Assembly: GCF_000002235.5 (NCBI RefSeq)
Contig: NW_022145527.1
Coordinates: 336,001 to 400,000, forward strand
Reading direction: 5' to 3'
Origin: Strongylocentrotus purpuratus
Lineage: Eukaryota > Echinodermata > Echinoidea > Camarodonta > Strongylocentrotidae
DNA: 64,000 nt
In this document: piece by piece, positions 56,262-64,000 of the stretch
Position numbering within the stretch: position 1 is the stretch's first letter
Layout: each line of letters opens with the position of its first letter
Notes under the pieces: model-generated
Seen by the model: the letters and a program-made list of their open reading frames with translations, nothing else
The model's database searches: none
Told to the model about the DNA's origin: nothing
Translations under genes and position numbers: made by a program

Positions 56262-56939
56262 GGCCCGGTCCCACTGCACTTACGGATGCAAAGAGGATGT
56301 AAAACGTAAAAAAATCTTGCCATCCGTTGGAAAACGCTATGCATCCGTAGTGTACTCATTGCATACGTGTTTCATACGCTCTATCCGTCGAGCATCCGTC
56401 CACTGTGATTTCATCCGCGCAAAAAGTTTTGAGCTGCACAAAACTTTTAGAACGGATGAACTTCCGCCGTGTACGATGTTAATCCGCGACAAATACGAGC
56501 AACAAACGTTCTATGTCCGTTATCATCCGTTAAACGTCCGCTGTATCCTCTCTGCATCCTCTGGGCATCCTCGCAACTCACATCCGCTGCAGCTGAAAAC
56601 GGAAAGAGGGAGGAAAGATAAGGTACATGGAACGTCTATACATCGTTAGTAGCACGGAAATAGAAAGGATGTAAGCGTATGCATCTCGTATATTAAGTAT
56701 TCAAAGCTGTCATCCACTTCCATCCGCTTTCATCCTCTAGGCTTCCGATGAACATCCGTTTAACATCCCCGCTACATACTACCCACGTCCGTTATGTTCC
56801 GTTCTGTTTTCGCAAATTTTCTCAAGTTTTGTCCATTTCTAGAGCGGATGAAAACGGATGGAGCCACCCCCGAAATTTTGCTCGTCCGCTGTGTCCTTTA
56901 TGCATACGTTTTGTGTCCGTCGGCCAGTGGGACCGGGCC
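56262..56939. mobile_element. 678-bp element with 15-bp perfect TIRs and ATCCG motifs
   Basis: GGCCCGGTCCCACTG at 56262-56276 and its exact reverse complement at 56925-56939. The flanks are TTAA (left) and ATAA (right), so the target duplication is unclear. The interior is crowded with CATCCG, GTCCG and CGGATG motifs in both orientations, as expected of reiterated protein-binding sites in a non-autonomous DNA element. It interrupts the C-tail repeat series of A5. The 110-codon ORF inside is not recognisable. Confidence 0.85.
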
Positions 56940-57270
56940 ATAAAGCTCATCGTAGAGACAGAGAGTTTCGTTCAAAAGCTACGATTTGATCCCTTTATAT
57001 ATCGTCATATAGACAAGGAGTTTGCAACGCTCTCCTCGAAATATCTCTAACTGCGTCAAACAAGTCCAAGTGCTAAGATGTATTTTCTTCATTTGTCATC
57101 GTAGAGACAGAGAGTTCGCAACGCATTCCTCGAAATATTTCGAGCTGCGTCCATTTACTTCAAGAGCTAAAATTAAATATCTTTGTATATCGTCATAGAG
57201 ACAGAGAGTTTCGCAGCGCTCAACTCGGAAGTATTTTGAAATGCGTCCAACAGGTTCAAGATGCAGATGC
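56940..57270 (+). repeat. C-tail cassettes after A5, second part
   Basis: Three more decayed copies: CGTAGAGACAGAGAGTTTC near 56950, GTCATATAGACAAGGAGTTT near 57003 with GAAATATCTCTAACTGCGTC, and CGTAGAGACAGAGAGTTCG near 57100 with GAAATATTTCGAGCTGCGTC; a last one lies near 57190-57260. Confidence 0.8.
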
Positions 57271-57274
57271 ACAC

Positions 57275-57726
57275 TTATAGACGAAAGACTTCATGCATGG
57301 CTGATTGTCAACGAAACGGAGTTACGTCTTGTGTCGATTCTGCTTGTTGATACAGCAGGCAGTCAGTGAAAATGCATTCGTTTGATAAAATTATGGAAAT
57401 GTAAGCACTACTTTCAACAAACAGAACTTTGTTATTCCTAGCTCATTTTACCTGATTGAGGTGTCATATGAAAGGGCAAAAACTCAGCTTTTTAGAAATG
57501 TGATTTACTCTTTGAAACTCAGATACCGTCCGCCAAATTACTTTTTGTTTTCCTCTCTACAAATTCATTTTAATCACCCATGCGTGAAATATGCATCATA
57601 TGAGTTGCATGAAATGAAAGAGGAGGATCTAAGCTTTCCAAATATGTGTCATTTATCGATTATAAATGTGACTAAGTTATGATAAAACATCGATAATTCT
57701 CGGTTTCGTTTTTTCTGGGACGCACT
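57275..57726. mobile_element. Probable truncated mariner-type element, right end
   Basis: The A-type spacer stops near 57272 and resumes at 57727 (AAAGGCTAATCATTTCGAAA, cf. 24525). The inserted part ends TTTTTTCTGGGACGCACTG followed by TA, the look of a Tc1/mariner terminal repeat, but no matching left end is present. The 73-codon ORF at 57461 is not recognisable as transposase. Confidence 0.5.
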
Positions 57727-58290
57727 GTATAAAGGCTAATCATTTCGAAACTGCTTTGGAAGGTGCAGAAGGACGTTAAGTCATATTGTAAAGTCACAAT
57801 ATACTGTGCATACTACAAATAAAATCAGAATGTTACAATTACCATAGTGACATTTTTTGTTAAATGATGAAACACTGAGAAAAATTTCTTTAGTAGGTCA
57901 CAAAGTTTTATTATCTTTCTGTGGGTAGAGTAAAGAATTGGATTTTTGACATTTTGATTAAGTTACATAGTTCATTTGGCATGTCACAATGATGATTATG
58001 TGTCAAAGGTGAATATACAATATCAACAAGAGACTGATTAATATACATTGGATTACATTACCACAATGACAAGGAAGCGATCAGTTTGGGTTCGGAGTGG
58101 CGGTGTGACTGGGGTATATCATGTCAGATTAAAATGACAGCTTCATTCATCAAAGTCGGGTCGACTTTACCTCATCTAGCCCATTCACCAAGGGCTTTGC
58201 TAGAACAACGAGCAAGCATACAAACGGGCAAGCAATACAAGATCGTAAATTTCATCTGACAAGGTTCTAAATATTTAAAATCAGCAACAA
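57727..58290 (+). other. Last array homology; edge of the GPCR cluster
   Basis: Spacer sequence shared with 24520-24930, then a B 3'-flank remnant (CAAAGTCGGGTCG, CCAAGGGCTTTGCTA, near 58150-58200), after which no B receptor follows. Homology fades near 58290. Confidence 0.75.
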
Positions 58291-61221
58291 CCATCTTCCT
58301 GGCGTCGCGCAAGACTCTTTTTTTTGGGGGGGGGTTAAAACCGTTTGCTTGTATCACAAATTCCAATTGTGAGGGCCATTTATTACTTAATCATACCTTT
58401 TGACAATTATGCCAATTTCACACAAAAAACAAAGTTCTCTGCACGCATTTTATGCTGTACATTACGTTAAAATAAATATTAATACAAGTTTAACATTGCA
58501 CAAAATAGCTCGTTACTTACCGTAAAATTGCAATTATAGAAAACTACATGAAATAAAATTCAGTCATATTCAACTACGTTTGCATAGCGCTTTAATTGCT
58601 TTGCAGACTGCTCATTTAAATGTAGAGAATACTCACAATCTATAGCCTTGTATTGAATATATCCACTCATAAAATCATTTAAAAAAAGAAAGACTTCAAC
58701 ATTATTAGTCTACAAGCTTGTCGTTTCAAAATAACAAATGAAATTCATACCATATGAAGGACTCCTGGAACAAATCAATTTCAAGAGGAAATTTCATATT
58801 TTGTAATAAACAGAATATAATGGCAAGAACAACTATCGTAAGAACACCCCATGAAATTGGCAAATGAAATGTACTTGGTTCAAAACTGAAAGTACTCATC
58901 TAATACTCTTTCTGGATTAGTACCGGTACTTGTAAGTACAACAAATTACTTTTACAACTGTATTTCTCATTCACTAACCATAAATCATGGGTTTTTTAAA
59001 TAAATCTTATTAGTAAAACATTGTAACTTTATTTTCACCTTTTCTGAACTTATGGAATTAAAAGTTCTGTTAACTCATTCAGAGGCAAACATTTGTTATC
59101 TATTCTTTTCTGATGTCTTGCTTTTTCAGAAGTAAATATTCACCCTAGAATAATGGTACAATACCCTAAAAATATCTCTTCCAATTATAACTAATATTAA
59201 AAATTACAAAAGCAAGGGATGATCATAGACAATTTATACCGGAAGAAAAAATGCAAATAATGTAAAAATGTAAAACAAAGTAGCATTTATAACTAATGCA
59301 TCTCTGATGTTTAGACATACTAAGTTCATTGACATTCATTTTTCAAATGAACATTTATTTCTACTGTACATGTAAAACTAAAATACTTTGCAAACAGCTA
59401 TAACAAAAATGTGTATGTCAACAATGTACATTTAGATTAATACAAACTTCTTTTTTACGCTTTTTAATGTGAGAATCAAAATTTTCAATTCTGGAAGAAA
59501 ACAAAAAGATAATGATACGAGGGACAGTTATAATGATCACTAAATTGTGATCAGCTAGGGTAAATGTAGGGAATACCGGACAGACAATACATTAATCTGT
59601 TGATTACTGAATTCATTAATTGCCATAGGCTTATATACAGGAACCTCCCAGTTTCAGTAGGCAAAGGGTTAACTCCTCTTCATTGAACACCGTTCTCATT
59701 TTGTCAACAGGGTCGATATCAGACTCAACCCTCTTTTCCTCCTTAGATGACAGGGATACAAGTTATGCAACATAATGAAACAACACCGTCTACAGGTCAT
59801 ATGGACCTTAGCACATACAGATATCAATAGCAATCTCTGACCAAGTCTGTACGGGTAGGGAGGGCTGATTAATCAACACCCTGTATATTTCCAACCCTTT
59901 TGCAATCAAATAAAATCAAAATGAGATCTCATATTTACTCTTTCTTGTTGACCTTCAGCATTCCAAATTCATCTTTAACTTATATTCTTACATCTTCCGA
60001 TACTTCACGCTCGTTCGCACATAACATTGAAAACTGCCGCAGTTAGTTCAGCAGTTGTTGTTTTTTGTTTTTTAAACATGTATGGAAATGATTGTTGGGT
60101 TGAGTGATCCGGACGAAAAAGGAACTGCACTCAGTAATATTCATCTGTATATGACGTACAGACATGTGAAGAGCATTGGGCTTATGTAATATTTCTTTTA
60201 AAGCCCCAGTTTACCTTTCCGCATCATATCATAAGCGAAAAGAGTGTTTATAATGGTGCCAGAACCTGTTAAACCTCTGTAAATACTTGGTTCTGGGATA
60301 CGAAAAGACATTCCACATGATATCTACCATCTACCACACATAAACAGACATACAGACAGTATAATATACATTCAGATGTTACATTATATACATTTGCACA
60401 TACATATATTTGTACATTTTACGTTCTACATTTCTCATCAAAGACAGTTTCTCTCCAGAAGTACTGTTTAACTGCATTCTCTAAAGGTAATCATACATCT
60501 ACACTTATGATTTGCACAGTGAGTCCGAGACAAAAGAAATACTGGTGCCAATTTGGCAATTCTTCAGTCATAATGATTCTACTTTTCAATTTCTGCCTTT
60601 GGGTCAATACTAGCATCATATTTAATTAAACAAGCAAGAAGATGATGAAGAGAGAAGATATTCAAATCACATATATAAAGCAAAGATAAGGAAATCACTT
60701 TCTGTAATTTGTTATGGAATTTTACAGAATGTTGTGAATCAGTTACGGAGAGCTAGAAAGGCATTAACTTTGTTTATGAAATTGAATGTATGCCCTTCTG
60801 GCTACTCAAAAGGTGATTTGTCCAATTTACTTGTCTTTGTTCATTCGCTTCCTGCTCTTAATTTAAAGGTACAACAATAAAACTGTTACAAAGCCATGAA
60901 TCAAACAAAACAAAAAAAACAAAGAAATTAAACCATCATCATAATCATTTTCAATACTGATGATCAGACAATCAAGAAGACGATAAGATAAACCCCATTA
61001 CGGATTTTGAAGAATATTAATTATGCTTCGGTGGTATATTAATTTTCATGGAAGAAGGTTGGAAAAGTGACAAACAGAACTTGATAAGTTCCTATGCACC
61101 ATACATGCATGTTTTCAAGAGAGACTTCACAATAATTTTTGTTTAACCTTACAGGTTGTGTATTCCTTTTAGACTTTTTCATTAGTTGTAGCAGGTATCC
61201 TAAATGTATCCCTCACTTCAT
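58291..61221 (+). other. Unique AT-rich region, no gene recognised
   Basis: No ORF of note, no array homology and few repeats. TTTATT at 58379-58384 would be AATAAA on the minus strand, so this may be the long 3' UTR or an intron of a neighbouring minus-strand gene; that is a guess. Confidence 0.4.
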
Positions 61222-61274
61222 AGAAATAATCCCGATGGCAGCTTATACGATGAGCTGCCATCGGGATTATTTCT
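61222..61274. repeat. Perfect palindrome, 22-bp arms and 9-base loop
   Basis: Arm 61222-61243 (AGAAATAATCCC...CAGCT) and arm 61253-61274 are exact reverse complements around TATACGATG. It could form a strong hairpin in DNA or RNA. It abuts the SINE fragment at 61298. Either a new insertion or a small hairpin RNA gene; perfect pairing is unusual for a microRNA precursor. Confidence 0.85.
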
Positions 61275-61297
61275 ACAAGGTACAGAGCATTTATCGT

Positions 61298-61380
61298 CAT
61301 TACCAAGTCCTTTGGAGAGGAGTTAAAGCTGTTGGTCCCCTGGGTTCTTACAAGCTAACAAAAGCTTCTTAGCAATCAGG
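61298..61380 (+). repeat. SINE 3'-end fragment
   Basis: CATTACCAAGTCCTTTGGAG, then GAGTTAAAGCTGTTGGTCCC and TTCTTAGCAATCAGG. It matches the body of the relics upstream of the B genes (CATTACCAAGTCAGCCGGAG and on), but extends to what looks like the element's true 3' end. It shows that the relics are members of a dispersed SINE. Confidence 0.7.
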
Positions 61381-64000
61381 AAAAAACCAACCAACCAACT
61401 TTCAATATCCTGTGGCACTCTGAAAGAGCAAATGTAATTTCAAAAAGACATTACGAAACACATAAAGTCTGCAGGAACAATTTAAGCTTGAAGGTAGCCT
61501 TCAAATATAAACAATTAATTAATACCCTGCACAATAACTCTATTCATATATAATTAGAAGGGGGAAAATTCATATCTTTGATCAAAATTATTAAGATACC
61601 CTTTCATTTCCAGGTACAGTGTACATTTAAATAGACATTTGATGAAATATTTAAATTGCCTACATACATGCAAAAGGTGATAGAAAAGAAACGTGTGTCT
61701 GGAAAATATGAATGATTACGATTCTTTACATTATGAAACAGGAAATATTTAATCTCACTTCATATAATACCTTCTGATGCAGATCAAGACAAAAGTGGAA
61801 TTACTGACATTAGAGTTTTTTGCATATTCAACACTATTTACACTTTTGCCTAATTTTTATCTGACATTTGATTAAACCCTCACAAAAAAATATTTCTGAC
61901 ATTAAGATATAATTAGTGCCTCTCAATACAGCCTTTATGTAATATTTCATTATCCTCCCTCTCCGTATTAAAGGAGATAAGGGATTTTCTTCTCTTTTTT
62001 TCTCTAATGTATTTTTATTTAAGTTCACATCAACTTCACGTCTCTAAATCAATGCATTCCAATAACACTAAGTACAATTATGCGGTTTAATACATCAACA
62101 TTTAGTTAATAAATGCAATATTTGACATTCATGAAAGAACTTTGACAAGCAATACTGAATAATAAAAATTATAATATTCAAACATCTTGTATGTACATCA
62201 TTAGTCAATGAAAGTCCAAATACCTCCAATAGTACAAGGTACATTAATCATTAACTTTTGTTCTTCAATTCAAAGACCTGCAAACTACTTTCTTATTCAA
62301 TCAAGAAATTAATACCTACTTTTTTGCTTTCTTTTTAGAAAAAAAAGTGCATTTAGCTTTAATAATGAATGCATTATGGCATCCTCAGTCTGAAGTTCAT
62401 TAATATATGATCCTAAGAATACTGTAATTCGCTAGAAAATGTTCAAGTCCACAAAAATATATAGAATTGTCAAAAAATTGCAGTGGAGTAAAACATTCAT
62501 GTAGTTCAGTCAAAGAGTCCATAAAAATAACTCAAATTTCTCAAAGACTGATGTGTTAACAACGTATAGCACCAGTAATATTGTGGTTGCACTATCGAGT
62601 AATACAGTTACATCAATCAAAATATGATATATACATGTAGTTCTTGTTTTCGCTTACTACAAACAAAAACATAGACTGACTTAGATAATAAAAATGAACA
62701 GATATATTCTCTTTTATACGCATTGCACTAGGAAGCCATTCTTAAAAAATAACATACAATTACATGAGTATCTATATCATCTTACAAGCATCACCAAAAC
62801 ATTGATGTCTTTGCATACCGATATCCATCTGGCAAACTATGCTACATCTGTGTATTAAAAAAAGAATGATTTTCCCCGCTTTTTAAAGGGAATGTTAAGA
62901 GAAGGTTGTTAGTAAAGTGTATGAAAATAACAGGCGTTATAATTATATGATGCTCATTTTTCTTTGGCGCAACAGATTTAATCCAAAACTGGTACAGTTC
63001 AAAACACACATCCACATGTTTAAGCCACACAGTCATCTGTATTCATGTGTAACGCCTCACAAATGGCTGACACCTATTAAAGTGTGCTCAGGTCTCCCAG
63101 GCAGTGAAAATGTGGCCCACCAGACAATTTCTTTGAATCTTGCCTTCAAATATCATAGGTGAACTGTTGATCATAAAGGTGAAGACCACACCGTGTGTGT
63201 GATTGACAACACCTGTTATTGTGTAAACATCCGAATGGTGTCAAATTTCCCATAACCACCCATGACTATGGGTCTTTAAAGAGGCTGTAGCATGACGAGA
63301 CTACATGTCTTTCCCGTGGCCTGACTCAGGGACAATCAAGTTTAATATGACTATGCGACCGCAGTAGGCCTACGTATTCACGTCCGTCCAACATACGCAA
63401 AGCCGAAGCGTAAGGAGAACTTTGACCTGTTTCGCGAACGCTAGCACGCGCTGACCCAGTTAACCAAGTCCATTTGTTTATATGCAGTTGTCCAAAGAAG
63501 ACATAGATGGCGTCAACCAGTATTTCCCATGCTACAGCCATTTTAACCATTCGCATCACCTATCACCACAATTTTGCAATGGTAACCTATACCATCAGTA
63601 CCCATTAGAACCCACTAGAACTCTGGATTCTTTATCAGCTTGAAGGAGACATCATTATCCATGGATCGAACTGGACATAATCTTATCCTTTGTCGATTTG
63701 ATAGGCATCCTATACTTTGACTAAGGTACTTGTTCAGTGGGTGGGTCCTCTTGTTGATAAAACCTTGACTTGAAAATTCCAGGAGAATATGGCAGGACAT
63801 GTTGCCAAACACTGTAGAATTACCCACAAAGGCCCATTCAGCGTATATCTAATTGTGTGTAAACTTGTCTAAACACCACTTGTTGACACAACCTTTAATA
63901 TGTCTACATACATGTGCATGAACAGTGGCAGAGCGGGCAAGATGGCAAGATGGTCTTTCAACAAACGAATCTCACACAATATCATCAAGCCTGCTAAACA
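61381..64000 (+). other. Unique AT-rich region to window end
   Basis: No gene I can support. Minus-strand ORFs at 63326-63559 (77 codons) and 63615-63827 (70 codons) lie in the least AT-rich part; the second is preceded by an in-frame stop and could only be coding as a spliced last exon. Neither shows a domain I recognise. Confidence 0.4.

Noticed and set aside
56317..56649. 110-codon ORF
   Set aside because: Lies within the 678-bp motif-rich element and shows no domain; open by composition (few TA-rich stops).
63326..63827. Two minus-strand ORFs near the window end
   Set aside because: No recognisable domain and no start context or splice evidence; kept only as a remark in the regional entry.

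Overview
The window looks like metazoan nuclear DNA, most likely from a marine invertebrate deuterostome such as an echinoderm. It is AT-rich. Its genes are intronless rhodopsin-class (class A) GPCRs in a tandem array, separated by long non-coding stretches carrying microsatellites, tRNA-derived SINE relics and many small DNA transposons. Nothing bacterial is present. Large tandem expansions of single-exon class A receptors are established for echinoderms; the assignment here is inferred from architecture, not from a database match.

Two receptor lineages alternate. Lineage A lies on the + strand (313-314 aa, intact at 3644, 13273, 43573 and 55196; broken at 23066 and 33960). Lineage B lies on the - strand (315-320 aa, intact at 19178, 26225, 39904, 47712 and 51454; cut by the window edge at 1; frameshifted at 9548 and 30766; a tail fragment at 22910). 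The order is B0>A0, B1>A1, B2, (B-tail/A-tail fusion), B3, B4>A3, B5>A4, B6, B7>A5. Each complete B>A pair is divergent (head to head, about 2.7-2.8 kb apart), and consecutive groups meet tail to tail across about 4-5 kb. Both lineages have the class A hallmarks (N1.50, DRY or DRF, W4.50, NPxxY or a variant). Their DRY, intracellular loop 3 and TM7/helix 8 regions resemble adenosine-type receptors of the MECA branch, but the residues that bind adenosine are not conserved, so the ligand is unknown. A chemosensory role is a reasonable guess only.

Layout: 1-21.1 kb is dominated by a nearly perfect 9.63-kb tandem duplication (about 1801-11430 and 11431-21077), each copy holding one A gene, one B gene and three mobile-element insertions. 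From 21 to 41 kb two related segments (about 22.3-27.2 and 30.1-40.9 kb) differ by a deletion that fused a B tail to an A tail, a 680-bp foldback element upstream of B3, and a 2.77-kb piggyBac-like insertion (TTAA duplication, matching empty site in the sister segment) filled by an inverted 130-bp minisatellite. From 41 to 57 kb lie A4, B6, B7 and A5 with two hAT-type MITEs and a 678-bp inverted-terminal-repeat element. Array homology stops near 58.29 kb; 58.3-64 kb is unique AT-rich DNA without a recognisable gene, apart from a SINE 3' fragment and a perfect 22-bp-arm palindrome at 61222-61274.

The observations most worth following are the reiterated helix-8/C-tail coding cassettes behind every A gene, the stepwise loss of sodium-pocket and toggle-switch residues in lineage B, the head-to-head deletion fusion, and the piggyBac-carried inverted minisatellite open in all three forward frames.
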